A stretch of 64,000 bases of DNA, from contig NZ_JANUBZ010000015.1 in assembly GCF_024808665.1 (NCBI RefSeq), positions 42,184 to 106,183 on the forward strand. The letters run 5' to 3'. Below are positions 43,605 to 53,773 of this stretch, in pieces. Both the position numbers and the translations under genes were made by a program. Within the stretch, counting starts at the first letter, position 1; each line of letters opens with the position of its first letter. The stretch is from Mucilaginibacter empetricola (lineage in GTDB: Bacteria > Bacteroidota > Bacteroidia > Sphingobacteriales > Sphingobacteriaceae). A model generated the notes under the pieces. That model searched no databases and was not told the DNA's origin. It saw only the letters and a list, made by a program, of their open reading frames with translations.

Positions 43605-44011
43605 TGCTGATGTTGTAAAAAGTCAGTTTACTAAATAAAATTATCTAACCAATAAATTGCAAAATAATGCTTTGTTTAAAGCACCTGTTTTATGTAACAG
43701 CATTTTGACCAACAGCAAATATAATGGATGATACTGTCCATTTCAACTGTCGATGATCTGCAACAAGTATAGGAGTTTTGACGCTAAAGAATTGGGGAAC
43801 AGGCAGACATTTGATGTACCTGTTTTGCAGATAATTAATCGGTATAAAAAAGCGCTCCGTATCTCACCCCGGAGCGCTTTCAGCTATCAAACAGATAACC
43901 TCAACTAAATCGGATCAATTTCTCATGCTGATCCTTTTTTAAATGCGTTGCCGCACTTAAAACTCTTATGGAATAAAACGTCGCGCGATGTTCTCCGCTA
44001 CACTTATTCGT
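43605..44011. other. 407-bp intergenic region
   Basis: No credible ORF. The left part is AT-rich and should hold the S9 peptidase promoter (minus strand), although no clean TAnnTTTG pair was found. The right part contains the terminator of the GH30/cytochrome operon (annotated separately). Nothing else is seen. Confidence 0.6.
43845..43880 (-). terminator. Intrinsic terminator of the SusC-SusD-GH30-cytochrome operon
   Basis: Stem AAAGCGCTCCG (43849-43859) with CGGAGCGCTTT (43870-43880), 11 bp perfect, loop of 10 nt. Read on the minus strand it is followed by a run of T (A-run at 43845-43850 on the plus strand). It lies 131 bp beyond the cytochrome stop codon. Confidence 0.8.
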
Positions 44012-45241
44012 TTATTTCTTGTCGCCAATAAACGCCAGTATTTTCTGTGTTTCCTCCGGGTAAATGGCAATCCGGTGGGTACGCACCAGGTATGGCACCT
44101 GCTTTTCGCCATGTGAAGCTGCTACCGAAATAACGCTCGACGGTTTTAAAGGCATATGGCAATCAATACAATTGTTTTTTACGGCTGCACCTAGTTTGGG
44201 CGCCATTTTACAAAAGTTATGATTGGCCTCATTATGGCAGTTCATACATTTTTGTGAATACAGCGCCAGGTTAGTACTTTGATTTTTATGCACATCATGA
44301 CAAGTGGTACAATCCATATTACTCATCAAAAAACACTTGCTAAAGGCCAGTAGTCCGTTCTGGTTACCATGTACATCAAGCGTAGCCGGATTAGGATTTT
44401 CTGTTAAAAAATGAGGCTCTTTAAATTTAGCCAGCGTATCGCCCATCTTAAAAATAAAAGACGATCTCATAAAAACATCTTTCCCGCTGCCATGGCAAAC
44501 CGCGCAGGCATCCAGCTTTTGCGAGCGGGTTAATGATGAAAATTTAACAATGTATTTCGCCGTTTTCACTTCAGGAAACTCTGTATGAAAATTAACGTGG
44601 TTTGCACCGGGCCCATGGCAGCGCTCGCAATCAATCCCTAATATCATCGATTGTGGATCGAATTCTACCTTACGGTTTTGCAAATCAACATCGGGCTGCG
44701 GTATTTCTTTGATATATGAACTATGGCACTCAAAACATCTGCGCAAAATAGGGCGACTAAAATCGGCCCCATCGCCGGCATAACCGGGGCTGTTTGTCCA
44801 GCTATGTAAAGCACTGAAGTACGACATCGGCAGTTCAAACATTTCCTTGCCTTTCCAGTACAAATAAGTTTCGGCCTTAACACCGCCAAAAGTAATATCA
44901 AAACGATGGGCATCCAGTTGTTTACCATCCAGGTATGCCACCTGGTAAAGCCCGTCGTGGCGTTTTTCCATTACTACTTTTAGCCGGGCATTCAGGTTAA
45001 CAGCGTTTTTACCTTTTAAAAAGCTACCATGAATACTGTTTACATCAGCAATGCGCGAACTTTGAAAGTGAGCCGTATGAATGTATGAATCATGAACATC
45101 CTTATGACATTTAATACATTTGTCTGAACCTGCGTAAACAGGGTCGCGCGGATCTGCTTTTTCCTTATTAAAACACTGCGTTAGCAACGTACTTAACGGA
45201 ATTAAAAGAAAAACAAAAAAGCAAATATTCTTAGTTTTCAT
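44012..45241 (-). CDS. Multiheme c-type cytochrome lipoprotein
   Basis: 409 aa with a lipoprotein signal (STLLTQC, Cys23). Seven CxxCH heme-attachment motifs are visible: CIKCH, CFECH, CERCH, CAVCH, CTTCH, CMNCH and CIDCH, spaced along the chain as in cytochrome c554/NrfA-like folds; several extra His can act as distal ligands. It should be exported and anchored in the envelope, binding about seven hemes. It lies 18 bp after a GH30 glycosidase and at the end of a SusC/SusD operon, an unexpected neighbour. Redox partner and substrate cannot be told from here. Confidence 0.88.
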   Translation of the reverse strand: MKTKNICFFVFLLIPLSTLLTQCFNKEKADPRDPVYAGSDKCIKCHKDVHDSYIHTAHFQSSRIADVNSIHGSFLKGKNAVNLNARLKVVMEKRHDGLYQVAYLDGKQLDAHRFDITFGGVKAETYLYWKGKEMFELPMSYFSALHSWTNSPGYAGDGADFSRPILRRCFECHSSYIKEIPQPDVDLQNRKVEFDPQSMILGIDCERCHGPGANHVNFHTEFPEVKTAKYIVKFSSLTRSQKLDACAVCHGSGKDVFMRSSFIFKMGDTLAKFKEPHFLTENPNPATLDVHGNQNGLLAFSKCFLMSNMDCTTCHDVHKNQSTNLALYSQKCMNCHNEANHNFCKMAPKLGAAVKNNCIDCHMPLKPSSVISVAASHGEKQVPYLVRTHRIAIYPEETQKILAFIGDKK

Positions 45242-45259
45242 TACCTCACCCTATCAAAA

Positions 45260-46723
45260 CTACCACTTATAAGAGGCAACAGCACCGGCAGCCAAAGTGT
45301 TGCTTACTATTTTCGAATTAAAACCAATATTAAATGCTTGTGCGCTGGTGGTGTTATTTAATACGATCAGCACTTTTGAGCCATCGGGGTTTTTAAACGC
45401 CACGTTAGGTAAGTTGGTATTAGCATCAGATGCTATGCGCACCGCACCCGGCCTTACAAATTTTGAAGCATGAGCTATGATGTAATAAGACACATTTCGT
45501 GAAATGAACGACCCTATGGTTAACGCACCCTGGCAGGTTGAACAACCACCACTGGTATGCGGCCCAAAATTAGGATCGGAAGCGAGGTTCCATTCAATCA
45601 CATTTTTGCACCAGTTGCGCGTTGCGCCAATAATAATGTTATTCAAATGCCATGCCAGATCGCCGCTAAACGAACCTGTTGAGGCAGTATATATTTCGGT
45701 AAAATAAAGATTCTTGGTTGGATAAGCAGTGTGTACCGGCGTTAAAGCACTGATATCACCAGCGTATAAGTGAAATGCAGATCCATCAACATATTGATAG
45801 GCTGCCTGATCGGCCAAAATGGTTAAAGGATAATCCGTCCTGTCGGCATTATGATCGTACACAATAATTTTAGTAGTTAGTCCTGCATTTGCAAAAGCGG
45901 GACCAAGGTTGTTTTTCACAAAATTATCCTCTTCATTTGGCTGCATAACCATGCTTGGGTTATTGTTAGCATTGAGCGGTTCATTTTGCGGGGTTATTGC
46001 CGTAATGGTAATGCCCTGCTGCTGCATAGCCTGTATATATTTTACAAAGTATTGGGCATATACATTATAATAAGCCGTATCCAAACTTCCCTGGCTAAAG
46101 CTGTTGTTTGATTTCATCCAGGATGGAGCTGTCCAAGGTGTGGCTATAATTTTTATAGATGGATTTATAGCGAGTATTTTTTTCAGAATAGGTATCAGGT
46201 CTGTTTGTTCCGCACTGATACTAAAATTTTTCAAGCCAAGGTCTGTACCTGTTCCATCTGTAACATCATCATAAGTAAAATCACTGGCACTTAAATCAGA
46301 AGCGCCGATGCTGATGCGCAAATAACTAATGCCAATGCTGGTACTATCAGTACCAAAAAGTTCAGTTAGTAAGGGGCCTTGTTGTGCAGTAGGCAATTGG
46401 TTTATCAAAGTTGCACTGCCACCGGTTAATGCAAACCCAAAACCATCAATTGATTGATAGGTTTGTGTTGTATCAACGTTAATAGTAGGATTTTGATTGG
46501 TTGTAGTACCAAATAATAAACTGATGTTTTGTTTTTGCAGTAGCGATTGCCTATCAGGCGTGGTAAGCCACATGCTTACATCAGTTTTAACAGGAGTTAC
46601 CGGGGTAACAGGATTAACCGGCTGCACACCACTTGTTGATTTTTTACTACAGCCAATAGCCGCAGCAAGAAAAACAAAAAGCAAGGAGCTGGCCACTAAA
46701 AATTGTTTGTTCTTTACTTTCAT
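45260..46723 (-). CDS. GH30 family glycoside hydrolase (lipoprotein)
   Basis: 487 aa from the ATG at 46723; a longer frame reaches 46804 but lacks a signal at that end. The signal peptide ends in a lipobox (AAIGC, Cys25), then a Pro/Val/Thr linker. The (beta/alpha)8 domain begins at TYQSIDGFGFALTGGSA, a typical GH30 start. Catalytic Glu residues are E248 in ITPQNEPLN (acid/base) and E343 in LYFTEIYT (nucleophile). The C-terminal beta-domain ends with NNTTSAQAFNIGFNSK. GH30 enzymes act on beta-glucosides, beta-1,6-glucans, xylans or glucosylceramides; the sub-family cannot be fixed here. It follows SusD and is likely surface-exposed, cutting the glycan taken up by SusC/D. Confidence 0.92.
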   Translation of the reverse strand: MKVKNKQFLVASSLLFVFLAAAIGCSKKSTSGVQPVNPVTPVTPVKTDVSMWLTTPDRQSLLQKQNISLLFGTTTNQNPTINVDTTQTYQSIDGFGFALTGGSATLINQLPTAQQGPLLTELFGTDSTSIGISYLRISIGASDLSASDFTYDDVTDGTGTDLGLKNFSISAEQTDLIPILKKILAINPSIKIIATPWTAPSWMKSNNSFSQGSLDTAYYNVYAQYFVKYIQAMQQQGITITAITPQNEPLNANNNPSMVMQPNEEDNFVKNNLGPAFANAGLTTKIIVYDHNADRTDYPLTILADQAAYQYVDGSAFHLYAGDISALTPVHTAYPTKNLYFTEIYTASTGSFSGDLAWHLNNIIIGATRNWCKNVIEWNLASDPNFGPHTSGGCSTCQGALTIGSFISRNVSYYIIAHASKFVRPGAVRIASDANTNLPNVAFKNPDGSKVLIVLNNTTSAQAFNIGFNSKIVSNTLAAGAVASYKW

Positions 46724-46816
46724 GGCTGTAATTTTAACAGGGGTGTTAATGGAAAAAGGATCATTAAAACAAACCCCGCAAGCTAAAGCTCGCAGGGTTT
46801 GCATAAAGATGATTAA

Positions 46817-48334
46817 TTAATAACCAGGGTTTTGTTTAATTTTTGAACCGTTAGTTGTTTCATTTAACGGAATAGGTAAAATTTCGTTTTTGTTGGCAGT
46901 AAAACCTTTAAAGCCTAAAACGGCTGGAGCTTGTCCCCAACGTACCAAATCAAACCAACGGTGTCCTTCAGTAGCAAGCTCTAAACGACGCTCGTTATAA
47001 ATGTTAGGCAATGTAGCCGGTACTGATGCCAGGCCTACCCTTGCACGTATTGCATCTAACAATGCTTGTGCGCGGCCGGTGTTTGTACCTGCATTTACCA
47101 ATGCTTCCGCTTCCATCAGGTAAGTATCAGCTAAACGGATCTCAATATAATCGTTAGGCCAGTTTAAGTCGATAGTACCTGTAGTTACCACATTCTTTAA
47201 CAACGGTGCATATTTTTGGATAAAATAGCCGGTGTTTTGGTAGCTTGGTGAATAAGTAGTATTAGTAGCTTTGGTTAAGCTATCAATGTTGGCAATAGTG
47301 TAGGGATACCTTGGATCGCCTTTCATTGCAGTAGCTAATTGAGTACTTACCGGGTTAAAACCATAACCACCGCTGTAATATAACGGGCCACCATAGCTTC
47401 TTGGGCCAACCATCTGAACGTAGATGTTTGATTTAAATTGATCCCAGTTGCTCCAGGTATAGTTTTGTGTACCTGAGTGAACCAATTCGAAAATAGATTC
47501 GCTGTTAAACTTATTTTTAGGATCAAAAATTTCGCCGTAATTAGCTAAAAGTTGGTATCCGTAAGTACTTGTACCACCCGGAGTTCCGTTTACAGTAGCA
47601 AAAGCAGCTGCAGACTGAGCCCATTTTTGTTCGTAAAGATAAACCTTGCCCAAAAGTGCCTGTGCAGCACCCTGTGTAACACGGCCGTCTTCTGCTGCAA
47701 CAACAGTTGGAGGTAAATCAGCAATCGCTGTTGTTAAGTCTGCCTCAATTTGAGCATAAACAGCAGCAGGCGTAGCTTGTGTTACCGTGTAAACCTGTGC
47801 AGTTGTTAACGGGGTTAATATTAATGGCACATTTTTAAATAACCTAACCAGGTCAAAATAATAGTGTGCACGTAAAAAGCTGGCCTCGCCAGTATATCTT
47901 TTTAAAAGATCAGCGCTTAAACCAGGTACAGTAGGCAATGCTTGCAATAATACGTCGGCACGGTTAACACCCTGAAAGTTAATAGCCCAAAACTGATCTT
48001 GCGGACCAACAGAAGGGTTCAGCGTGTAATTGTTAAATACCTGCCATTGGTTTACGTCAGATGAGCTACCGCCACCCGCAACGCAATCATCAGAGCCAGC
48101 GTTTAAAGCACCAAGCGGATCAGAATAGGTATTATCAATACCTCCGGTTTCTGTAACCAAAGGATCATAAGCTGCCACAACGCCTTCAAGAGCTTGTGAA
48201 GGGTTTGAATAAAAGTTTGAACCTAAAAACTCGCCTTTTGGCTGCAGTTCAAGGAAAGATTTCTTACAGGAAGCAACTACTCCAATCACTCCTATCAGGG
48301 AGAAAGCTACATATTTAAAATATTTTCTGTTCAT
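46817..48334 (-). CDS. SusD/RagB family nutrient-binding lipoprotein
   Basis: 505 aa with a lipobox ending VVASC (Cys23). SusD features: TPR-like helices (FLRAHYYFDLVRLFKNVPLI), RYTGEASFLRA, and the C-terminal WFDLVRWGQAPAVLGFKGFT with a final LPIPLNE block and NPGY end. SusD binds the glycan at the surface over the SusC pore. It is 20 bp downstream of the SusC gene and upstream of the GH30 gene, so it is part of the same operon. Confidence 0.95.
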   Translation of the reverse strand: MNRKYFKYVAFSLIGVIGVVASCKKSFLELQPKGEFLGSNFYSNPSQALEGVVAAYDPLVTETGGIDNTYSDPLGALNAGSDDCVAGGGSSSDVNQWQVFNNYTLNPSVGPQDQFWAINFQGVNRADVLLQALPTVPGLSADLLKRYTGEASFLRAHYYFDLVRLFKNVPLILTPLTTAQVYTVTQATPAAVYAQIEADLTTAIADLPPTVVAAEDGRVTQGAAQALLGKVYLYEQKWAQSAAAFATVNGTPGGTSTYGYQLLANYGEIFDPKNKFNSESIFELVHSGTQNYTWSNWDQFKSNIYVQMVGPRSYGGPLYYSGGYGFNPVSTQLATAMKGDPRYPYTIANIDSLTKATNTTYSPSYQNTGYFIQKYAPLLKNVVTTGTIDLNWPNDYIEIRLADTYLMEAEALVNAGTNTGRAQALLDAIRARVGLASVPATLPNIYNERRLELATEGHRWFDLVRWGQAPAVLGFKGFTANKNEILPIPLNETTNGSKIKQNPGY

Positions 48335-48354
48335 TTTCTTTAAATCTTAAAAAT

Positions 48355-51300
48355 TTACAATGTAATATCAAAGCCTGCCATAAATGTGCGTGCCTGAGGA
48401 TAAATACCCATATCTACACCAAATTGGTTGTTATTACCAATACCAACTTCCGGATCATAACCTTTATAACCGGTTATGGTTACCAGGTTATTGCTGCTGA
48501 TAAAGAATCTTACTTTTTGTACATCAGCCGCTTTAACCCATGCACTTGGCAAGGTGTAACCTATTTGCAAAGTTTTGATGCGGAAATAAGCACCATTTTG
48601 CAGATAGAAGTTTGAAGGGTTAGTAAAGTCACCGCTATTTGTAGGGTCGGTTACGGTTAACGCAGGATAATTGCTGTTTGCGTTTGTTGGCGTCCATGCA
48701 TTTAACGCAGCAGCCGGGTAGTTAGCAGTAGGGATATCTAAACGACGGTAAGCCTGGAAAATTTTGTTACCCCAAACACCTTGTCCAAATAGTTTAATAT
48801 CAAACTGTTTGTAGTTAGCGTTAAAATTAACACCATAAGTAAACGTTGGCAGTGGGTTACCTAAGAAAGTACGGTCATTGGCATCAATTTTACCATCACC
48901 ATTTATATCGGCCCATTTAAAATCACCAGGTTTTGCATTTGGTTGTATTAATTGTCCGCTTTTGTTGGTGTAAGCATCAATTTCTGCTTGTGAGTGGAAT
49001 ACACCCAGTTCTTCAAAACCATAGAACTCACCATAAGGCTGTCCTGGAGTTACACGGCCAATTTCATAGCTGTTATCACCTTGTAATGATCCTGTTTTTT
49101 GGTACTGTATCTGGTTACCCAATGAAGTAACTTCGTTGTGGTTGTAAGAAATGTTACCACCTACTGAGTAGTGTAAATCACCAATCTTATCGTTATAATT
49201 CAACTCTAACTCAACACCTTTATTTTCCATATTGCCTATGTTAGCAAATGGTTGAGTTGCAAAACCTGCGTATGAAGGAAGCTGAACAGGCTCAAGCATT
49301 CCGTCGGTCAGTTTTTGATAAACATCAAAAGTTACATTTAAGTTGTGCAATATAATCGCATCAAAACCAATGTCGGCACTTTTGGTTTCTTCCCATTTAA
49401 GGTTAGGGTTAGCCGGTGCGTTAGGGCTGTAGCCAATGTTTAACACCTGTCCGCTACCAAACACGTAATTGTGTCCGCTACCAATTGTTGAGGTATATTC
49501 AAATGGATTTAACGCCATTTCGTTACCTACAACACCGTATGAACCACGTATTTTCAAGAAATCAACAAATGAGTTTTTAGGGAACCAGTTTTCTTTTGTT
49601 ATTACGTAACCAGCTTCGGCTGATGGGAACGTACCATAAATGTTGTCGCTACCAAATTTTGAAGATCCATCACGACGTACAACACCCGAGAACAGGAATT
49701 TACCATCATAATCATATTGTAACCTTGCAAAAGTAGAAGCTAAGCGATATGGTTGGTTGTCGCTACCATTAGCAATAGTGTTTGCAGCAGGTAATGAGAA
49801 GTTTGGAGATGCCTGGCTAAAAGTATTAACCGGTTCGCCAATAAATGTACCACCTAAAGTGCTTCCGCTTTCTTCCTGCGCACTTTGACCAATTAAGGCA
49901 GTAAAGTTATGCTTTCCGAATGAGCGGGTATAAGTAGCTGTATTATCAATATTCCAGGTAAAGTTTCTGTTGTTTGCAATATATTGTGAAGTATTTGACA
50001 GGTTACTTGTACTTGAATTTAAGTAATAAAGCGGTGTAAACGAATCACTACCGTAATATGCTTGTTTAGCACTGATTTGCGATCTGATTTTTAATCCCTT
50101 AATTGGAGCAATCTCAACAAATGCGTTGCCTAACAGGTTAGTAGCATAGTTATAGTTTCCTAATTGAGTTTGCAGGTAAGCCAACGGGTTAGTTATTTCC
50201 TGACCAACGTAAGGTGATATACCATATAACTGGCCTTGTGCATTTCTAACTGCATATTGGTTGTTATAATCTGATGGGTTTGGAGATGCAGCCGGGTTAT
50301 TTTGAATTACCGGAGTAATGGGATCAAGGTTCAACGCTGAACTTAAGGGGCCACCAAACACGCTATTATCATTTAAGCTATTTTGGCTGTGCGTATAAGT
50401 ATAAGTAAGGTTTTCGCCTAAGGTTAACCATTTTTTTGCTTTGTAGCTGGTGTTAACGGTGAAAGTAAATTTCTTATAGTTAGAAATTGACGGATCAATC
50501 ACACCATCCTGATCTAAATAACCAAACGAAGTATAGTAGTTTGCGTCATCTGTAGCGCCGCTGATGCTTAAATTGTGGTTTTGTATCAATGCATCAGTAA
50601 AGATTTCATTTTGCCAGTTAGTACCAACACCATATGATGCAGGGTTAGCAAAAACAGGTACGTAAGCTTTGCCCTGATCATTAGCATCGTTCAAAGCTGC
50701 TTCATTTCTCAACGTTGCATATTGAGCAGCATTAGTTAACTCCGGTTTGCTGATAGGGTTTTGATATCCTACATAACCATTGTAACTAACTTTAGCTGCA
50801 CCTTTTTTACCTTTTTTGGTGGTAATTAAAATTACACCATTTGATGAACGTGAACCGTAAATTGCTGCAGACGCATCTTTCAACACATCAATGCTTTCAA
50901 CATCATTTGGGTTAATATTATCAATACCACCGTTATCAACAACAACACCATCAATTACATATAACGGATCGCTATTATTGATTGATGTAATACCCCTGAT
51001 TCTGATAGCTGGTGCCGCACCAGGCGCACCTGAACTTTGCACAACATCAACACCTGAAGTACGGCCTTGCAAAGCATCATCAATACGGGTAACTTGTTGA
51101 TCCTGCACATCACTTGCTGATACGTGGCTTATTGCACCAGTTACAACTGCTTTCTTTTGTGTGCCGTAACCCACAACAACAACCTCATTTAAACCTTTAA
51201 CAGATTCAACTAAAGTAATGGTAATGCTGGTTTGAGCACCAACAGTAACATCTTTTGTGTTGTAACCAATGTATTGTACCTCAAGCACAGCTTGCGGACC

Positions 51301-51867
51301 GCTTACATTAAGTTTAAAAGCACCGTTTATGTCGGTTGTGATACCGTTGGTTGTGCCTTTTTCAACTACAGATGCACCAATAATAGCAACTCCGGTTTCA
51401 TCAACAACTTTACCAGTAACCGGGATGCCCGCAACTGCTTTTATTGAAGTGGTTCCCGGCGCTATTGTTACCGAACCATCAGCATTAACAGTTATGGTGT
51501 TTTCATTAGCTTTTCCTAAAACTATTCTGTCTTTTAAAACTTCATAATCAATACCGTTGTTTTTAAACACCTGGTCAAGAATAGTTTTAAGCGACTGATT
51601 TTTAAAATCTACGGTAATCTTTTTCGAGAAATCGATTGCGTCTTTGCTGTAAATAAACTTTACATCGTTATTTTTTTGCAAATAGTTGATCACATCAAGC
51701 AATGTTGTGTTGCTTAAAGATATGTTAACCGTTTTGTCAAGTACATCCTGAGCCTTTAACGGGCTTGAATAAGCAAAGCTGCTTAATACGGCTGCTATCA
51801 GGATTTGGCTAAATGTAATCTTCATGATTTTATACCAAAGAATGGGCTTTCGTATACCAAAATTCAT
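48355..51867 (-). CDS. SusC/RagA TonB-dependent transporter with STN signalling domain
   Basis: 1170 aa; an in-frame ATG at 51825 could be the true start, directly before the signal peptide (MKITFSQILIAAVLSSFAYS). Domains: secretin/TonB short N-terminal domain (STN, residues ~45-115, with the VFKNNGIDYEVL end), carboxypeptidase-regulatory beta-sandwich (~150-225, GKVVDETGVAIIGASVVEKG), plug (GRTSGVDVVQSSGAPGAAPA, NNSDPLYVIDGV), and a 22-stranded barrel that ends TFMAGFDITL. The STN domain signals to the FecR anti-sigma protein encoded upstream. It imports glycan fragments across the outer membrane using TonB energy. Confidence 0.95.
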   Translation of the reverse strand: MNFGIRKPILWYKIMKITFSQILIAAVLSSFAYSSPLKAQDVLDKTVNISLSNTTLLDVINYLQKNNDVKFIYSKDAIDFSKKITVDFKNQSLKTILDQVFKNNGIDYEVLKDRIVLGKANENTITVNADGSVTIAPGTTSIKAVAGIPVTGKVVDETGVAIIGASVVEKGTTNGITTDINGAFKLNVSGPQAVLEVQYIGYNTKDVTVGAQTSITITLVESVKGLNEVVVVGYGTQKKAVVTGAISHVSASDVQDQQVTRIDDALQGRTSGVDVVQSSGAPGAAPAIRIRGITSINNSDPLYVIDGVVVDNGGIDNINPNDVESIDVLKDASAAIYGSRSSNGVILITTKKGKKGAAKVSYNGYVGYQNPISKPELTNAAQYATLRNEAALNDANDQGKAYVPVFANPASYGVGTNWQNEIFTDALIQNHNLSISGATDDANYYTSFGYLDQDGVIDPSISNYKKFTFTVNTSYKAKKWLTLGENLTYTYTHSQNSLNDNSVFGGPLSSALNLDPITPVIQNNPAASPNPSDYNNQYAVRNAQGQLYGISPYVGQEITNPLAYLQTQLGNYNYATNLLGNAFVEIAPIKGLKIRSQISAKQAYYGSDSFTPLYYLNSSTSNLSNTSQYIANNRNFTWNIDNTATYTRSFGKHNFTALIGQSAQEESGSTLGGTFIGEPVNTFSQASPNFSLPAANTIANGSDNQPYRLASTFARLQYDYDGKFLFSGVVRRDGSSKFGSDNIYGTFPSAEAGYVITKENWFPKNSFVDFLKIRGSYGVVGNEMALNPFEYTSTIGSGHNYVFGSGQVLNIGYSPNAPANPNLKWEETKSADIGFDAIILHNLNVTFDVYQKLTDGMLEPVQLPSYAGFATQPFANIGNMENKGVELELNYNDKIGDLHYSVGGNISYNHNEVTSLGNQIQYQKTGSLQGDNSYEIGRVTPGQPYGEFYGFEELGVFHSQAEIDAYTNKSGQLIQPNAKPGDFKWADINGDGKIDANDRTFLGNPLPTFTYGVNFNANYKQFDIKLFGQGVWGNKIFQAYRRLDIPTANYPAAALNAWTPTNANSNYPALTVTDPTNSGDFTNPSNFYLQNGAYFRIKTLQIGYTLPSAWVKAADVQKVRFFISSNNLVTITGYKGYDPEVGIGNNNQFGVDMGIYPQARTFMAGFDITL

Positions 51868-51954
51868 ATATTTGTTATGTTTCTATGTTAAAAATGAGAC
51901 AATTAAAGCCCTGACACCTATTATGGTGTTCATTGTGAGGGGGCTTGACTTTTG

Positions 51955-51991
51955 AACTTAGGAGTGCTCGTAACACTTCTAAGTTTTTTTT
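51955..51991 (+). other. Hairpin with plus-strand T-tract in the FecR-SusC gap
   Basis: Stem AACTTAGGAGTG (51955-51966) with CACTTCTAAGTT (51974-51985), one wobble pair, followed by T8 on the plus strand, i.e. in antisense orientation to the SusC message. Adjacent GGTGCC-T-GGCACC (51994-52006) and a nested repeat AAGCCC/ACACC...GGTGT/GGGCTT (51906-51946) give further structure to the SusC leader. It may be an antisense terminator or a leader structure. Confidence 0.5.
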
Positions 51992-52074
51992 CAGGTGCCT
52001 GGCACCATTTAAGGGTGATATTTATTTTTGTAATTTCTTTCGCATAGTTTAATATTATTGGTTAAGTAATTGGT

Positions 52075-53106
52075 TTATTCAAGATCAATACTGTTATTTT
52101 TTATCTCGTAATTTATATTCAGCGATTTTTTCAAAGCTTCCAGAACATCGGGCAAATTAAAGCCAGCCATATCCGCATTTAAAATATACCTGTTCAGCCT
52201 GTCGTTTGCGATTTTTATGTGCGAGTGGAATTTTGCGTTCAGCACAGGGACAATTTCGCGCAGCTGTTTATTCTCAAATGATAAATCAACCCGTTTCCAT
52301 ATTTGCAGTTCAGGCTCTTCCACTTTAACTTCGGGTTTTAAAACTTGCTCACCCACCATGTAAATAACTTTTTGGTGTGGGTATAACATTACTTCGTCCT
52401 TCTCTAGGCTTGTGGAGATTTGTTTGCCGTTCTTTGACTTTTTAACGCTTACAGAAACCTTTCCGGTAAGTACCGAAACCTCGGCCATGTTGCTTTTATC
52501 GTTATCGTTCACTAAAAAGCTGGTTCCCCAAACTTTGGTAATAATTGACCGGCTGTTAATAATGAAAGGATGCTGCGGGTTTTTTGTTACCTCAAAAAAA
52601 CATTCGCCTGATATGCTTACATTTCTTGACTTACTACCAAAAATACCCGGATAACTTAATTTTGAATTTGGGCTCAACCAAACAGCGCTGTTATCGGGCA
52701 GGATAACTTTATAAATCTGGCCCGAATTATTGGTAACAGATACCAGTTGACTCGCGTCTGCATCAGCGGCCAGCATCATTTTACTTTCCTGGTTTTTATA
52801 TAAAACCAGCATCATGGCAAATACCAAAACAGCGGCAGCTGCCGTTATAGTATACCATTTGCGTAAAATAGAATAAGGTTTTTGGGTGACTATTACTTCT
52901 TCGGTTACAGGATGGCCAATTTTTAAAAGTATGTGATTGTATATCCGTTCCTCCAGTTCTTTTTCTTCAGACAAACTCATACCAGAAACATGATCATCAT
53001 CGTATTCAAACGACTGATACCATTTTTTCACCAATGCTATTTCAGCCTCAGTGCATTCGCCATTAATATACCTTTCCAGTAATTCAACGGGTATAAGTTT
53101 CTCCAT
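52075..53106 (-). CDS. FecR-family anti-sigma factor 1
   Basis: 343 aa. The N-terminal cytoplasmic part (residues 1-85) has helices with LLERYINGECTEAEIALVKK typical of the sigma-binding region. One membrane helix lies at ~87-107 (WYTITAAAAVLVFAMMLVLY). The periplasmic part has the FecR domain (LPDNSAVWLSPNSKLSYPG, GECFFEVTKNPQHPFIINS, then VWGTSFLVND) and a C-terminal DUF4974-type segment (LSFENKQLREIVPVLN) that meets the STN domain of SusC. It sits between the sigma gene and SusC, the standard order. Confidence 0.94.
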   Translation of the reverse strand: MEKLIPVELLERYINGECTEAEIALVKKWYQSFEYDDDHVSGMSLSEEKELEERIYNHILLKIGHPVTEEVIVTQKPYSILRKWYTITAAAAVLVFAMMLVLYKNQESKMMLAADADASQLVSVTNNSGQIYKVILPDNSAVWLSPNSKLSYPGIFGSKSRNVSISGECFFEVTKNPQHPFIINSRSIITKVWGTSFLVNDNDKSNMAEVSVLTGKVSVSVKKSKNGKQISTSLEKDEVMLYPHQKVIYMVGEQVLKPEVKVEEPELQIWKRVDLSFENKQLREIVPVLNAKFHSHIKIANDRLNRYILNADMAGFNLPDVLEALKKSLNINYEIKNNSIDLE

Positions 53107-53191
53107 GAAAAGAAAATAATTTTTGGTTTATAATATACTTGACGAGTAAAACGCGCCTATCCCCTACGCTGCTTAAAAATATTTTTATTAT

Positions 53192-53773
53192 TTATCTAAA
53201 CAGCATGATAATCAACACCATAAGATAATGATCAAGCCCAACCCGTAGTTTTTTGAGGGCCTTGGTGAGATGATTTTCAACAGTTTTTTCGGATATACCC
53301 AGGTAAAGGGCTATTTCTTTATTGGTTTTATGCTCATTACGACTTAGTTGGTACACCGAACGGCACTTATCGGGCAGCTGACTTATTTCGGCCTCTATGG
53401 TATAGGTTAAATCCTTCAGCATTATTAAATCCTCGGTGGAATTATCGGTTTCAGAATGTATCACCTTAAAATTCTCGCGGTATTTTTCCCTTATCTGCTC
53501 TTTTCTGTATTGATCAATTACCTGATTAACTACGGCCAGATGAAGGTACCCGCCAATAGTAGTAGTAATTTGAAGGGAGTGCCTTTTAAGCCAAAAGTTA
53601 GCAAATATCTCCTGGGTTATTTCTTCGGCCAGCTCTTTGTTCTTTAATCGTTTGTAAGCCTCGCCATACAGCTTTTTCCAATAACGGGTATAAATCTCCT
53701 TAAACGCACTAAGCTTATCCTGCTTCAGCAGCAAAAGAATTTCGTCATCAGAAAGCTCAGTAAAATCGCCCAT
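53192..53773 (-). CDS. ECF sigma-70 factor 1 (PUL-type)
   Basis: 193 aa. Region 2 (AFKEIYTRYWKKLYGEAYKR, EEITQEIFANFWLKR) and region 4 (LPDKCRSVYQLSRNEHKTNK, then ISEKTVENHLTKALKKLR) are intact; the protein ends in a hydrophobic tail (LMVLIIMLF), common in this Bacteroidota subfamily. It should direct transcription of the SusC/SusD/GH30 operon when FecR releases it. It is 85 bp upstream of the fecR start. Confidence 0.94.
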   Translation of the reverse strand: MGDFTELSDDEILLLLKQDKLSAFKEIYTRYWKKLYGEAYKRLKNKELAEEITQEIFANFWLKRHSLQITTTIGGYLHLAVVNQVIDQYRKEQIREKYRENFKVIHSETDNSTEDLIMLKDLTYTIEAEISQLPDKCRSVYQLSRNEHKTNKEIALYLGISEKTVENHLTKALKKLRVGLDHYLMVLIIMLFR

